Below, in pieces: positions 23,137 to 32,869 of a stretch of 34,478 bases of DNA (position 1 is the stretch's first letter; the number at the start of each line of letters is the position of its first letter). This DNA comes from an uncultured Acetatifactor sp. Its GTDB lineage: Bacteria > Bacillota > Clostridia > Lachnospirales > Lachnospiraceae. Both the position numbers and the translations under genes were made by a program. The stretch lies in contig CANQEV010000036.1 in NCBI GenBank assembly GCA_947595925.1, positions 1 through 34,478 of the forward strand. Reading direction: 5' to 3'. Under the pieces are notes generated by a model that did no database searches, was not told the DNA's origin, and saw only the letters and a program-made list of their open reading frames with translations.

Positions 23137-24162
23137 ATGGATTACAAGAAGGCGGGCGTGGATATCGAGGCCGGTTACAAGTCGGTGGAGCTGATGAAGA
23201 AGTACGTAAAGGAGACCATGCGCCCTGAGGTGCTGGGAGGGATCGGCGGCTTCTCCGGAGCCTTCTCCATGGAGGCGGTAAAAGGGATGGAGGAACCCGT
23301 CCTCTTGTCCGGAACGGACGGATGCGGGACAAAGGTGAAGCTGGCTTTCCTGATGGACAAGCACGACACCATCGGCATCGACGCGGTGGCGATGTGCGTG
23401 AACGACGTGGCCTGCGCCGGCGGGGAACCTTTGTTTTTCCTGGACTACATAGCCTGCGGGAAAAATTATCCGGAAAAGATCGCCATGATCGTAAAAGGCG
23501 TGGCGGAGGGCTGTAAGCAGTCCGGCTGCGCCCTGGTCGGCGGAGAGACCGCCGAGCATCCCGGCCTGATGCCGGAGGACGAGTACGATCTGGCGGGGTT
23601 TGCCGTAGGGATCGTAGACAAGAAGGATCTGATCACCGGAGAAAAGATCAAGGCGGGGGATACCCTGATAGGGATCGCTTCCTCCGGGGTACATTCCAAT
23701 GGATTTTCCCTGGTGCGGAAAGTGTTCGAAATGTCGCAGGAGAGCCTGAACACTTACTATGACGAGCTGGGTAAGACCCTGGGAGAGACGCTGCTCACTC
23801 CCACGATCATCTATGTAAAAGCGCTGAAGGCCGTCAAGGAGGCGGGCGTGACGATCAAGGGCTGCAGCCACATCACCGGCGGCGGTTTTTATGAGAATAT
23901 CCCCAGGATGCTCCCGGACGGCATCCGCGCCGTGGTAAAGAAGGACAGCTACGAGGTTCCCGCGATCTTCCGGCTCCTTCAGAAGAAGGGTGGCATCGAG
24001 GAACACATGATGTACAATACCTTCAATATGGGACTCGGCATGGTGCTGGCTGTGGATCCCGGCGACGCGGAAAAGGTCTGCGAGGCGATCCGCAGCGCGG
24101 GAGAGACCCCTTATGTGGTGGGGACCTGTGAAACCGGTGAAAAGGGAGTGGAGTTATGCTGA
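23137..24162 (+). CDS. purM: Phosphoribosylformylglycinamidine cyclo-ligase (AIR synthetase)
   Basis: 341 residues from ATG 23137 (GAGGAG ahead); the frame is open 27 codons further but the extra part is not family-like. It closes FGAM to AIR with [24 protein letters not shown] is the usual start, followed by [54 protein letters not shown] and [17 protein letters not shown]. All PurM signatures are intact. It overlaps purN by seven bases, so the two are translationally coupled. The gap from purE (123 bases) holds three short repeats but no terminator. Confidence 0.97.
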   Translation: MDYKKAGVDIEAGYKSVELMKKYVKETMRPEVLGGIGGFSGAFSMEAVKGMEEPVLLSGTDGCGTKVKLAFLMDKHDTIGIDAVAMCVNDVACAGGEPLFFLDYIACGKNYPEKIAMIVKGVAEGCKQSGCALVGGETAEHPGLMPEDEYDLAGFAVGIVDKKDLITGEKIKAGDTLIGIASSGVHSNGFSLVRKVFEMSQESLNTYYDELGKTLGETLLTPTIIYVKALKAVKEAGVTIKGCSHITGGGFYENIPRMLPDGIRAVVKKDSYEVPAIFRLLQKKGGIEEHMMYNTFNMGLGMVLAVDPGDAEKVCEAIRSAGETPYVVGTCETGEKGVELC

Positions 24163-24779
24163 AGACAGTAGTCTGCGTCTCCGGGGGCGGCACGAATCTG
24201 CAGGCCATCCTGGACGCCATCGACAGCGGAAAGATCACCAATACGGAGATCCTTGCCGTGATCAGCAACAATGCCGGGGCAAAAGCCCTGGAGAGGGCAG
24301 AGAGGCACGGGATCCCGGGCATCTGTATGTCGCCTAAAAGCTTTGCGGACCGGGAGGCGTTCAACGAGGCGTTCACCGCGAAGATGGAGGAGCTGTCGCC
24401 GGATCTGGTGGTGCTGGCGGGCTTTTTGGTGCGGATCCCGGAGCAGATGGTATCGAAATTTTCCGGAAGGATCATCAATATTCATCCCTCGCTGATCCCC
24501 TCCTTCTGCGGCGTGGGGTACTATGGCCTGAAGGTCCATGAGAAGGCCCTGGAGAGGGGCGTCAAGGTGACGGGAGCCACCGTGCATTTCGTGAATGAAG
24601 GCATGGACGAGGGTCCCATCATCGCCCAGAAAGCGGTGGCCGTGGAGCAGGGCGACACGCCGGAGATCCTGCAGAGAAGGGTGATGGAGCAGGCGGAGTG
24701 GATCCTGCTTCCCCAGGCGATCGACGATATCGCAAATGGTCGTCTGGAGATCGTGGACGGGCATGTGAGAAGGGTATAA
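24156..24779 (+). CDS. purN: Phosphoribosylglycinamide formyltransferase
   Basis: 207 residues. It transfers a formyl group from 10-formyltetrahydrofolate to GAR. The N-terminus [18 protein letters not shown] binds [16 protein letters not shown] carries the catalytic Asn/His, and [19 protein letters not shown] has the Asp that completes the site. It overlaps the end of purM. The usual next gene purH is missing between purN and purD. Confidence 0.96.
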   Translation: MLKTVVCVSGGGTNLQAILDAIDSGKITNTEILAVISNNAGAKALERAERHGIPGICMSPKSFADREAFNEAFTAKMEELSPDLVVLAGFLVRIPEQMVSKFSGRIINIHPSLIPSFCGVGYYGLKVHEKALERGVKVTGATVHFVNEGMDEGPIIAQKAVAVEQGDTPEILQRRVMEQAEWILLPQAIDDIANGRLEIVDGHVRRV

Positions 24780-24802
24780 ATTTTAAGAAAAGAGGTACGG
24801 GT

Positions 24803-26080
24803 ATGAAAGTATTGATCGTTGGCGGAGGCGGCCGTGAGCACGCCATCGCGGTCAGCATGAAGAAGAGCAGCCGCGTGGAGAAGCTGTATTGTGTCCCCGG
24901 CAACGCGGGAATCGCGCAGATCGCGGAATGCGAGCCTTCCATAGGCGTGATGGAATTTGACAAGATCGTTTCCTACGCGAAGGAAAAGGCGGTCGACCTG
25001 GTTTTTGTAGCGCCGGACGATCCCCTGGTAGGGGGGCTTGTGGACGTTTTGGAGGCGGAGGGCATCCGCGCTTTCGGCCCCAACAAGGCGGCGGCGATCC
25101 TGGAGGGGAGCAAGGCGTTCTCCAAGGATCTGATGAAGAAATACAACATTCCGACGGCCTCTTACGAGACCTTTGACGATCCCCAGAAGGCGCTTGCCTA
25201 TCTGGAGACGGCGGAGATGCCCATTGTCCTGAAGGCGGACGGGCTTGCTCTTGGAAAAGGCGTTCTGATCTGCAACACCCTGGAGGAGGCGAAGGCCGGG
25301 GTAAAAGAGATCATGCTGGACAAGCATTTTGGAAGCGCCGGGAACCGGATGGTCATCGAGGAATTTATGACCGGAAGAGAGGTATCCGTGCTGTCCTTTG
25401 TGGACGGGAAGACGATCCGCATCATGTCCTCCGCCCAGGATCACAAGAGGGCGAAAGACGGGGATCAGGGACTCAACACCGGCGGCATGGGCAATTTCTC
25501 GCCCAGTCCCTTCTATACGAAGGAGGTCGACCAGTTCTGCCGGGATCACATCTACCAGGCCACGGTGGACGCCATGGCGGCGGAGGGCAGACCGTTTAAG
25601 GGAGTGATCTTCTTCGGACTGATGCTGACGCCCAAGGGCCCCAGAGTGCTGGAGTTCAACGCCCGGTTTGGCGATCCCGAGGCCCAGGTGGTTCTCTGCC
25701 GGATGAAGAATGATATCATGGACGTGGTGGACGCCTGCATCGACGGGACGCTGGACCAGGTGGAGCTGGAATTTGAGGATCGGGCGGCGGTCTGCGTGGT
25801 GCTGGCCTCCGACGGTTATCCGGTATCTTACAAAAAGGGATTTGAGATCAAAGGCCTGGAAAACTTTGAAGGAAAAGAAGATTACTATTGTTTTCATGCC
25901 GGAAGCAAATTTGACGAACAGGGAAGGATCGTCACTAATGGGGGAAGGGTTCTCGGTATCACCGCCAAGGGAGATACCCTGAAGGAGGCCCGGGCAAAGG
26001 CTTATGAGGCGACCGAATGGGTCACGTTCGAAAATAAGTATATGCGCACGGATATCGGCAAGGCGATTGACGAGGCGTAG
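24803..26080 (+). CDS. purD: Phosphoribosylamine-glycine ligase (GAR synthetase)
   Basis: 425 residues from ATG 24803, preceded by AAAAGAGG. It joins phosphoribosylamine and glycine with ATP. MKVLIVGGGGREHAI starts the family, the ATP-grasp centre includes VLKADGLALGKGV, GREVSVLSFVDG, SAQDHKRAKDGDQGLNTGGMG and VLEFNARFGDPEAQ (metal ligands). The C-terminal domain is intact. The gene begins 23 bases after purN. Confidence 0.97.
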   Translation: MKVLIVGGGGREHAIAVSMKKSSRVEKLYCVPGNAGIAQIAECEPSIGVMEFDKIVSYAKEKAVDLVFVAPDDPLVGGLVDVLEAEGIRAFGPNKAAAILEGSKAFSKDLMKKYNIPTASYETFDDPQKALAYLETAEMPIVLKADGLALGKGVLICNTLEEAKAGVKEIMLDKHFGSAGNRMVIEEFMTGREVSVLSFVDGKTIRIMSSAQDHKRAKDGDQGLNTGGMGNFSPSPFYTKEVDQFCRDHIYQATVDAMAAEGRPFKGVIFFGLMLTPKGPRVLEFNARFGDPEAQVVLCRMKNDIMDVVDACIDGTLDQVELEFEDRAAVCVVLASDGYPVSYKKGFEIKGLENFEGKEDYYCFHAGSKFDEQGRIVTNGGRVLGITAKGDTLKEARAKAYEATEWVTFENKYMRTDIGKAIDEA

Positions 26081-26217
26081 AGGAGAGAGCATGGCGATCG
26101 TCCGTCAAGTCGTCGGCTGCCGATGAGCAGAGACAGGCACAAAGGGCCGCAGGCCCCGTGGATCGGATGGAACCGTTTCGGAATACGAGATCAGATAAGA
26201 GAGGAAGGCGGAGGAAG

Positions 26218-27849
26218 ATGAAGGAAAAGGTACAATGGAAGAAAGTCTGGCGCGGAGGCATATCGCTGTTTGCTCTGGCGTTTGCCCTGTGGCTCTTTGC
26301 GGAGGGATTTGCCAATGTAAGCCAGGCGGCCAGCGCGGCGAAGGTTACCGCGAGGGCGGCGAATATCCGGGCGGAGGCCAGCGCGTCCAGCACGGCGGTT
26401 GGAAGCGTAAAACAGGACGATAAAATTGAGATACTTGGCCAGACTGTGGGAGGGGATGGCAAGGTGTGGTACCAGGTTTACGTCAACAGTACCAGCACGG
26501 GATATATCCGCTCGGATCTTGTCGAGATTACAGATGGTTCCACTCCTCCTTCTTTAGACGGCGGAAACAGTACAACTGCGACACCGACGCCTTCTACAGG
26601 AAACACCGCGTCTAACGTGGAGGCGGAACAGGTGACGCCGGTGGGCGGAAAGGTTTCCGGGAGCAATACGGTGAGGGTCCGCACCAGTCCGTCTACTGCG
26701 AACAACAACAATGTCCTGACGTCGGTCAACAGCGGGACCGAGGTAACTGTAGTTGCCAGAGCCACCGGCGCCGATAATATGGTCTGGTACCAGATCAAGT
26801 TCACTATAGACAATCAGGAGGCCATCGGCTATATCCGCAGCGATTACGTAACGCTTTCCGGCGAGCTGACACCGCTCTCCGAAGTCCAGGTAACTCCCCC
26901 CGAGGAGTCGCCGGAGCCCACCGAGCCTCCGAAACAGGAGGAACCGGAACAGAAAAAACGTTATGAAACCAAGTTTATGAAGGATAAATGGTACATCCTG
27001 GACTATGAAGTCGGCCAGCAGTATGAGATCGACGCCCTGTTTGCAGCAGCTGATCAATACAAGGAGCTCTATGAAAAAGAACAGGGGAAAGCCGGGTCTG
27101 GGGTCTGGATTGTCATTCTGGCGATTCTTGCAGTCATTTTCCTGGGAGGCGACGTGTATCTCCTCTATCGTTTGAAGGAATACAAGGAGTCGGCGTTCAT
27201 CGCCTCCATTGAGCGCAATACTTTGAGCGGGAGGTCGCGCACGTCGGAGAGGCCCCGAGACGGAGGTCAGAGAACTTCCGGCAGCAAACCGGTGATCCGG
27301 GAAGGCGCAGGCGGTCAGAGATCAGGAACCCAGCGTCCTCAGGGCCAGAAACCTGTGGAAGGCCAGAACGGTCAGAGAACGGTAAATCCTCAGGGCCAGC
27401 GACCTGCGGGAACCCAGGGAGCGCAGCGGCCGATAAACGGCCAGGGCCAGCGACCCGCGGGAACCCAGGGAGCGCAGCGGCCGATAAGCGGCCAGGGCCA
27501 GCGACCTGCGGGAACCCAGGGAGCGCAGCAGCCGGTCAGCGGCCAGGGCCAGCGACCTGCGGGAACTCAGGGAGCGCAGCGGCCGATAAGCGGCCAGGGC
27601 CAGAGACCTGCAGGAAACGAAGGAACGCAGCGGCCGGCAAGCAGTCAGGGCCAGCGACCTGTGGTAAATCAGGGAGTGCAGCGGCCTGAGAGTTCCCAGG
27701 GCCAGCGGCCAGGGCCAGCGCCGGAACAGAGGGCGGCAAGGCCGCAGAATCCTGCACCCGCCGGAAACCGTGGAAAAAGCGTAAATTTCATGAAAGATGA
27801 AGACGACGTGGACTTTGAAGTTCTGAATTGGGACAGCGATGAAGAGTGA
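26218..27849 (+). CDS. Membrane protein with two external SH3b domains and a repetitive cytoplasmic tail
   Basis: 543 residues from ATG 26218, after a GGCGGAGGAAG ribosome binding site. A signal sequence (1-39, ending SQAASA) is followed by two bacterial SH3 domains (about 41-103 and 138-213), each with the ANIR/VRVRTSPS start, the WYQV core and a GYIRSDYV end, so they probably bind peptidoglycan. A Pro/Glu/Thr linker, an acidic coiled segment and one helix (295-317, VWIVILAILAVIFLGGDVYLLYRL) follow. The tail inside the cell (318-543) is Gln/Gly/Pro/Arg-rich with a 17-residue unit built around GQGQRPAGTQGAQRPIS, repeated six times plus a part, and ends in a strongly acidic KDEDDVDFEVLNWDSDEE. 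It could link wall state to a cytoplasmic partner. No enzyme domain or regulator is present. It follows purD by 137 bases. Confidence 0.8.
   Translation: MKEKVQWKKVWRGGISLFALAFALWLFAEGFANVSQAASAAKVTARAANIRAEASASSTAVGSVKQDDKIEILGQTVGGDGKVWYQVYVNSTSTGYIRSDLVEITDGSTPPSLDGGNSTTATPTPSTGNTASNVEAEQVTPVGGKVSGSNTVRVRTSPSTANNNNVLTSVNSGTEVTVVARATGADNMVWYQIKFTIDNQEAIGYIRSDYVTLSGELTPLSEVQVTPPEESPEPTEPPKQEEPEQKKRYETKFMKDKWYILDYEVGQQYEIDALFAAADQYKELYEKEQGKAGSGVWIVILAILAVIFLGGDVYLLYRLKEYKESAFIASIERNTLSGRSRTSERPRDGGQRTSGSKPVIREGAGGQRSGTQRPQGQKPVEGQNGQRTVNPQGQRPAGTQGAQRPINGQGQRPAGTQGAQRPISGQGQRPAGTQGAQQPVSGQGQRPAGTQGAQRPISGQGQRPAGNEGTQRPASSQGQRPVVNQGVQRPESSQGQRPGPAPEQRAARPQNPAPAGNRGKSVNFMKDEDDVDFEVLNWDSDEE
27391..27713 (+). 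repeat. 51-bp tandem repeats inside the SH3b protein gene
   Basis: Units beginning CAGGGCCAGCGACC start at 27391, 27442, 27493, 27544, 27595, 27646 and 27697, every 51 bases, encoding a 17-residue unit; the first four units are nearly identical and later ones diverge. A multiple of three keeps the frame, so slippage would change only tail length. Confidence 0.9.
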
Positions 27850-27891
27850 CGGCGGATCAGGCAGCGGCAAACTTAAATAATTATAAACTTT

Positions 27892-27942
27892 TAGGAGGGC
27901 AGGTTGACACTGCCCTCCTACTGTTATATGATGGATATAACA
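27892..27942 (+). promoter_or_regulatory. Promoter of the GntR-clpC operon with two overlapping inverted repeats
   Basis: A perfect -35 TTGACA (27904-27909), 17-base spacer and -10 TATGAT (27927-27932). Perfect 11-base arms TAGGAGGGCAG (27892-27902) and CTGCCCTCCTA (27910-27920) flank the -35 box, which sits in the loop. A second inverted repeat, TGTTATAT-N5-ATATAACA (27922-27942), covers the -10 box. The second is a likely operator for the adjacent GntR protein. The first may be another operator or a terminator hairpin of the upstream gene, but no T tract follows it. Confidence 0.75.
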
Positions 27943-27973
27943 AGGGTATACTGGTTAGGAGAGGAGGGATTTC

Positions 27974-28345
27974 ATGCAATTTGAGATTGACTTTAACAGC
28001 GATGAAGCCTTGTACCTTCAGCTTCGGAACCAGATCATCCTGGGCATTGCCATGGACCGGTTTCACGAGGGAGAATCCCTGCCCAGCGTCCGCAGTATGG
28101 CGGATATGATCGGGATCAATATGCATACTGTAAATAAGGCGTACACGGCGCTGAAACAGGAGGGATACGTGAAAGTGGACCGGAGGAAGGGCGCGGTGAT
28201 CGCGGTGGATGCGGACCGGGCGGGCACCATGGACGAGATCCGGCGGGAGCTGCAGACGGTGGTCGCAAAGAGCAGCTGCAGGAATATCAGCCGGGAAGAA
28301 ATCCACCTTATGGTGGACGAATTATTTGAGTGGATGGAGAGGTAG
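27974..28345 (+). CDS. GntR-family transcriptional regulator, YtrA subfamily
   Basis: 123 residues, short for GntR because only the N-terminal winged helix (about 10-80, ALYLQLRNQIILGIAM, SLPSVRSMADMIGINMHTVNKAYTALKQEGYV) and a small dimerising helical tail are present, as in YtrA-type repressors. The usual effector domains of FadR or HutC subfamilies are absent. The start overlaps nothing and is preceded by GGAGAGGAGGG. The adjacent clpC starts eight bases after its stop. It most likely represses its own operon through the inverted repeat over the -10 box; the inducer is unknown. Confidence 0.9.
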   Translation: MQFEIDFNSDEALYLQLRNQIILGIAMDRFHEGESLPSVRSMADMIGINMHTVNKAYTALKQEGYVKVDRRKGAVIAVDADRAGTMDEIRRELQTVVAKSSCRNISREEIHLMVDELFEWMER

Positions 28346-28353
28346 AGAACGAT

Positions 28354-30798
28354 ATGCAGTCACAGTCATTTACAGATAAGGCAAAAGAAGCGCTGGCCCT
28401 GGCCGCTGCCTGCGCCAGGGGCCTGAAGCAGGGCTATATCGGAACGGAACACATTCTGGCCGGTCTGATAAAAGAGGGTACCGGCGTCGCGGCAAAGGTG
28501 CTTGGCGAGAACGGCGTGGAACTGGAAAAGCTTCTGGATATGATACGGGATCTCATCGCGTTTGAGCATGGGGCGCCTGTGAAGGAGCGGGAGGGATATT
28601 CTCCCAGGGCCCAGAAAATACTGGAGGAGGCCCATGTCCAGGCGAGAAGGTTCGGGCAGCGGGAAACCGGGACGGAGCACATCCTGCTGGCGATCATCAA
28701 GGAGGGCGAGAACGTCGCTAACCGCCTGCTGAACGCCATGAACGTCAATACGCAGAAGGTCTACGCGGAGGTTCTGCAGGCCATCGGACAGGACGGAAAT
28801 CTCTATAAGGAGGACCTTGGAAGGAGGAACCAGGGCAGGGGAAAGCCCACCACCCTGGATCAGTACAGCCGTGACCTGACCGCCCTGGCCAGGGAGGGAA
28901 AGCTGGACCCCGTGATCGGCAGGGACGACGAGATCCGAAGGGTGATCCAGATCCTCAGCCGCCGGACGAAGAACAATCCCTGTCTGATCGGCGAGCCCGG
29001 CGTCGGGAAGACGGCGGTGGTAGAGGGGCTGGCTCTTAGGATCGTGTCCGGCGACGTGCCTTTTACCGTGCAGAACAAGCGGGTCTGCACCCTGGATCTC
29101 TCCGGTATGGTGGCGGGAAGCAAATACCGCGGAGAATTCGAGGAGAGGATTAAGCGGGTGATCAAGGAAGTGACTGATGATGGCAATATCATTCTCTTCC
29201 TGGATGAGATTCACACGCTGATCGGAGCCGGCGGCGCCGAGGGTGCCATAGACGCTTCCAACATTTTGAAACCCTCCCTGGCGAGAGGGGAGCTCCAGAT
29301 GATCGGCGCGACCACTATCGCGGAGTACCGCAAATATGTGGAGAAGGACGCCGCCCTGGAGAGGCGGTTCCAGCCTGTCAACGTGGAGGAACCCACCCAG
29401 CAGGAGGCCATACGGATCCTGGAGGGCATCAAGGGAAAGTATGAGGAGCACCACAGAGTCACGATCTCCAGCGAGGCCGTGGAGGCGGCGGTGAGATTGT
29501 CAGACCGCTATATCAACGACCGCAACCTTCCGGACAAGGCCATCGACCTGATCGACGAGGCGGCGGCCAATGCCCGTCTGCAGTCCATGGAAGTACCCAA
29601 GAAACAGAAGGAGATCCAGGAGCAGATCCGGCAGATCGACCATCAGATAGAGAGCGCCATCCGCATGGAGGCTTTTGCCCAGGCGGCGGAGCTGAAGAAA
29701 GAACAGGATAAGCTGCTGAAAAAGAGCAGCCGGATGGAGTTAAAGCGGGAGGAGCAGGAACAGGATATGTCCTATGTCATCGGGGAGAACGATATCGCCC
29801 GGGTGGTGGCTATGTGGACCAAGATCCCTGTGACCAAGCTGGCGGAGAAGGAGAGCGAGAGGCTTTTGAAACTGGAGAGCATCCTGCACAAGAGGGTGAT
29901 CGGCCAGGAGGAGGCGGTGACCGCCGTGGCAAAGGCCATGCGCCGCGGGCGCGTAGGGCTCAAGGATCCCAACCGGCCCATCGGATCCTTTCTGTTCTTA
30001 GGACCTACCGGCGTGGGCAAAACGGAGCTCTCCAAGGCCTTGGCGGAGGCCATGTTCGGCTCGGAGGACGCCATGATCCGCGTGGACATGTCCGAGTATA
30101 TGGAGGGGCACTCCGTTTCCAAGATGATCGGATCCCCGCCCGGATATGTGGGCTTTGACGAGGGAGGGCAGCTCTCGGAGAAGGTCCGCAGGAACCCTTA
30201 TTCCGTGGTCCTGTTTGACGAGATCGAGAAGGCCCACCCGGATGTCTTTAACATTCTGCTCCAAGTATTGGACGACGGCCATATCACCGATTCCAAGGGC
30301 AGAAAGGTGAGCTTCAAGAATACGATCCTGATCATGACCTCCAACGCGGGGGCCCAGAGGATCGTGGATCCGAAGAACCTGGGTTTTGCGGCGGAAAAGA
30401 GCGAGAAGAAGGATTACGAGAGAATGAAGTCCGGCGTGATGGAGGAAGTGAAAAAGAGCTTCAAGCCGGAGTTCATCAACCGAATTGACGATATCATCGT
30501 ATTCCATCAGCTGAACGATGACAACATGAAGGAGATCGTAAATCTCCTGGCCCGGGGGCTTGCGGCGAGATGCGAGAGCCAGATGAACATTCACCTGACG
30601 CTGACTCCTGCGCTGAAGGAGCATCTGATCCGGAAATACGCGGACAACAAGATGGGTGCAAGGCCCTTAAAGAGGGCGATCCAGTCCGTGGTGGAGGATT
30701 CCCTGGCGGAGGAGATCCTGGCGAAGAAGGTGCAGCCCGGAGACACCGTGAGCGCCGGATTTAAGGGCGATAAAGTGGTCTTTCATGTAAAACAGTAG
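28354..30798 (+). CDS. clpC: ATP-dependent Clp protease ATPase subunit ClpC
   Basis: 814 residues, normal for ClpC. This AAA+ unfoldase feeds substrates to ClpP. The Clp N domain (1-150) has two repeats, followed by Walker A1 GEPGVGKT (213-220), the Walker B1 LFLDEIHTL, a middle coiled-coil domain with the UVR-like segment [16 protein letters not shown], then the second AAA+ domain with Walker A2 GPTGVGKT (550-557), Walker B2 [11 protein letters not shown] and the ClpP-docking loop LGF. The start at ATG 28354 is supported by GGAGAGG. No ctsR, mcsA or mcsB adjoins it; a GntR gene takes that place. radA lies downstream, as in other Firmicutes. Confidence 0.96.
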   Translation: MQSQSFTDKAKEALALAAACARGLKQGYIGTEHILAGLIKEGTGVAAKVLGENGVELEKLLDMIRDLIAFEHGAPVKEREGYSPRAQKILEEAHVQARRFGQRETGTEHILLAIIKEGENVANRLLNAMNVNTQKVYAEVLQAIGQDGNLYKEDLGRRNQGRGKPTTLDQYSRDLTALAREGKLDPVIGRDDEIRRVIQILSRRTKNNPCLIGEPGVGKTAVVEGLALRIVSGDVPFTVQNKRVCTLDLSGMVAGSKYRGEFEERIKRVIKEVTDDGNIILFLDEIHTLIGAGGAEGAIDASNILKPSLARGELQMIGATTIAEYRKYVEKDAALERRFQPVNVEEPTQQEAIRILEGIKGKYEEHHRVTISSEAVEAAVRLSDRYINDRNLPDKAIDLIDEAAANARLQSMEVPKKQKEIQEQIRQIDHQIESAIRMEAFAQAAELKKEQDKLLKKSSRMELKREEQEQDMSYVIGENDIARVVAMWTKIPVTKLAEKESERLLKLESILHKRVIGQEEAVTAVAKAMRRGRVGLKDPNRPIGSFLFLGPTGVGKTELSKALAEAMFGSEDAMIRVDMSEYMEGHSVSKMIGSPPGYVGFDEGGQLSEKVRRNPYSVVLFDEIEKAHPDVFNILLQVLDDGHITDSKGRKVSFKNTILIMTSNAGAQRIVDPKNLGFAAEKSEKKDYERMKSGVMEEVKKSFKPEFINRIDDIIVFHQLNDDNMKEIVNLLARGLAARCESQMNIHLTLTPALKEHLIRKYADNKMGARPLKRAIQSVVEDSLAEEILAKKVQPGDTVSAGFKGDKVVFHVKQ

Positions 30799-30864
30799 AC
30801 AGATCAAAAAAGCGCGGGCCAGCGCGATGAAAGTTGTGAGAATAACAGTAGGAGGACAAAGGAA

Positions 30865-31278
30865 ATGGCAGCAGTAAAGGAACTCATTCGCAGCGAGGAG
30901 AACGGAGGGATCAGCTTCGGGAATCACAAACTGGAGACAAAGGCAAAGCTGGAGGACTATAAGCACGGCGGCGATCTTCTGAAGGTAAAGACCTACAAGG
31001 AGATCACGAAGCTGGAGAAAAACGGCGGTTTCCTGTATGAGTCCGTTCCCGGCACCAGCGTCTCCGATTTCCAGGAGAGTGAGACGGAGGTAAGCTTTAC
31101 GGTGGAGGCGGACGAGGACGCGCAGATTACGGTGGGTCTGATGGATGATACCGATTATGAAGTGTTTGTGGGCGGAGAGAGCATCGGTGTCATGAATACC
31201 GGTCTCGGCGGAAAGCTGTCCCTGAGCGTGGAGCTCGCCGTAGCGGACGAAGTGCCGGTAAGGATCGTCAGAAAATAA
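30865..31278 (+). CDS. Conserved small protein of unknown function (often labelled endosialidase in Lachnospiraceae)
   Basis: 137 residues, no signal peptide or membrane helix. The start MAAVKELIRSEENGGISFGNHKLETKAKLEDY is followed by a beta-rich region (GDLLKVKTYKEITKLEKNGGFLYESVPGTSV, then SETEVSFTVEADEDAQITVGL and SIGVMNTGLGGKLSLSVEL). From memory, homologues in this family are commonly named endosialidase, but no glycosidase features are visible and the length is far too short, so that name should not be trusted. GTAGGAGGACAAAGG lies before the ATG. It sits between clpC and radA; the 120-base gap to radA can fold into a CGGAAG/CTTCCG hairpin. Confidence 0.8.
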   Translation: MAAVKELIRSEENGGISFGNHKLETKAKLEDYKHGGDLLKVKTYKEITKLEKNGGFLYESVPGTSVSDFQESETEVSFTVEADEDAQITVGLMDDTDYEVFVGGESIGVMNTGLGGKLSLSVELAVADEVPVRIVRK

Positions 31279-31398
31279 CTCCGGACGACATAAAGCGCAG
31301 GTTCCGCCTTGACGGAAGATGATGCCTTCCGGATGGGCGGAGCCGTTTCCGCGCATTAACTGGCGGGAACAGCAACAGAATTTGATAGGGATAACAGA

Positions 31399-32787
31399 AT
31401 GGCAAAAAGTAAGATGACCAGCGTATTCTTCTGCCAGAGCTGCGGGTACGAGTCCTCGAAATGGATGGGCCAGTGCCCCGGCTGTAAGGCGTGGAATACC
31501 ATGGTGGAAGAGATGGTTGACCGCTCTGAGCTGAAAAACTCGGGCGGTCATTTCAAAAAACAGACCGGAGCGGAGCCCTGCGTTCTCTCGGAGGTGACCA
31601 TACGGGAGCAGGATAAGATATTGACCGGGATCGGGGAGCTGGACCGGGTCCTGGGCGGCGGCATCGTGCAGGGATCCCTGACTTTAGTGGGAGGGGATCC
31701 TGGGATCGGAAAATCCACCCTTCTTCTGCAGGTGTGCAGACAGGTGTCTGAGGCGGGTCACAGGGTCCTCTATATCTCCGGGGAGGAATCTCAGGTCCAG
31801 ATCAAGATGAGGGCGGACCGGATCGGAAGCTTTGGCTCTAACATGCTGCTCCTCTGCGAGACTTCCCTGGACACCATAGTGGAGACCATACGGCAGATCA
31901 AGCCGGAGATCGTGGTGATCGACTCCATACAGACCATGTACAGCGACAGCGTCAGTTCCGCGCCGGGGAGCGTATCCCAGGTCAGAGAGGCCACCGCAAC
32001 GCTGCTGCAGCTGGCAAAGGGCCTGCTTGTCTCAGTGTTTATCGTGGGCCATGTGACCAAAGAGGGGACCGTGGCCGGTCCCAGGGTCCTGGAACACATG
32101 GTGGATACAGTGCTCTATTTTGAGGGCGACAGACACGCGTCATACCGGATCCTGCGGAGCGTGAAGAACCGCTTCGGCTCCACCAATGAGATCGGCGTCT
32201 TTGAGATGCGGGAGCAGGGCCTTATGGAGGTCAAAAATCCTTCTGAATATATGTTGTCCGGAAGGCCGGAAAACGCCAGCGGATCTGTTGTGACCTGTTC
32301 CCTGGAGGGGACAAGGCCCCTTCTGATCGAGATCCAGGCCCTGGTGTGCCACAGCAATTTCGGCATCCCCAGGCGGCAGACCACCGGCACGGACTTCAAC
32401 CGCGTCAACCTTCTGATGGCGGTTTTGGAGAAACGCTCCGGCGTCCAGCTTTCGGGGTGCGACGCCTATGTCAATATCACGGGCGGACTGAAGGTGATGG
32501 AACCGGCTATCGATCTGGCAATCCTGCTGGCCATCGTATCCAGCTTCCGGAACAGGGCCCTGCCGGACAAGCTGATCGCCTTTGGAGAGGTCGGGCTTTC
32601 CGGGGAGGTGCGCGCGGTGAGCCAGGCTGGAAAAAGAGTGGCGGAGGCGGAAAAGCTGGGCTTTGAACTCTGTATCCTGCCGAAGGGGAATCTGGCGGAC
32701 TGCCGCCCGGACAGGGATGGCCAGGGAAAGATGAAAGTGATCGGCGTCGGCACGGTGCAGGACGCCCTGGATTATTTTGCGGACTGA
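31399..32787 (+). CDS. radA: DNA repair protein RadA (Sms)
   Basis: 462 residues. RadA is a RecA-like helicase that helps process branched recombination intermediates. The four-cysteine zinc finger is CQSC...CPGC (Cys12, 15, 26, 29), Walker A GGDPGIGKST is at about residue 98, the Walker B region IVVIDSIQTM follows, and the RadA-specific KNRFG is at 256-260. The C-terminal Lon-protease-like domain (from about 285, with GCDAYVNITGGLKV) is intact. In many Firmicutes clpC, radA and disA are neighbours; here disA does not follow within the window, and tRNA-Trp and a foreign-looking two-component system come instead. Confidence 0.97.
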   Translation: MAKSKMTSVFFCQSCGYESSKWMGQCPGCKAWNTMVEEMVDRSELKNSGGHFKKQTGAEPCVLSEVTIREQDKILTGIGELDRVLGGGIVQGSLTLVGGDPGIGKSTLLLQVCRQVSEAGHRVLYISGEESQVQIKMRADRIGSFGSNMLLLCETSLDTIVETIRQIKPEIVVIDSIQTMYSDSVSSAPGSVSQVREATATLLQLAKGLLVSVFIVGHVTKEGTVAGPRVLEHMVDTVLYFEGDRHASYRILRSVKNRFGSTNEIGVFEMREQGLMEVKNPSEYMLSGRPENASGSVVTCSLEGTRPLLIEIQALVCHSNFGIPRRQTTGTDFNRVNLLMAVLEKRSGVQLSGCDAYVNITGGLKVMEPAIDLAILLAIVSSFRNRALPDKLIAFGEVGLSGEVRAVSQAGKRVAEAEKLGFELCILPKGNLADCRPDRDGQGKMKVIGVGTVQDALDYFAD

Positions 32788-32823
32788 GGAAGCTCCTGCC
32801 TTTGCGCAGGACCAGGCGCATAA

Positions 32824-32866
32824 AAACAGCCCGAAACGGCTTGTGAGAAAGCCTTCCGGGCTGTTT
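32824..32866 (-). terminator. Terminator of tRNA-Trp, probably shared with convergent radA
   Basis: Perfect 10-bp stem AAACAGCCCG / CGGGCTGTTT with an inner GGCTT/AAGCC hairpin. Reading on the minus strand it is followed by TTTTTA, so it best ends the tRNA transcript; on the plus strand the T tract is short, and it may act on radA as well. Confidence 0.75.
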
Positions 32867-32869
32867 CAG

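Noticed and set aside
24521..26092. Long minus-strand open frame opposite purN and purD
   Set aside because: Antisense shadow of well-supported pur genes.
27391..27713. Evenly spaced repeats that could suggest a CRISPR array
   Set aside because: The 51-bp units have no unique spacers, sit in a coding frame and encode a 17-residue repeat.
30865..31278. Endosialidase activity
   Set aside because: The name is a database habit for this family; no catalytic features are visible.
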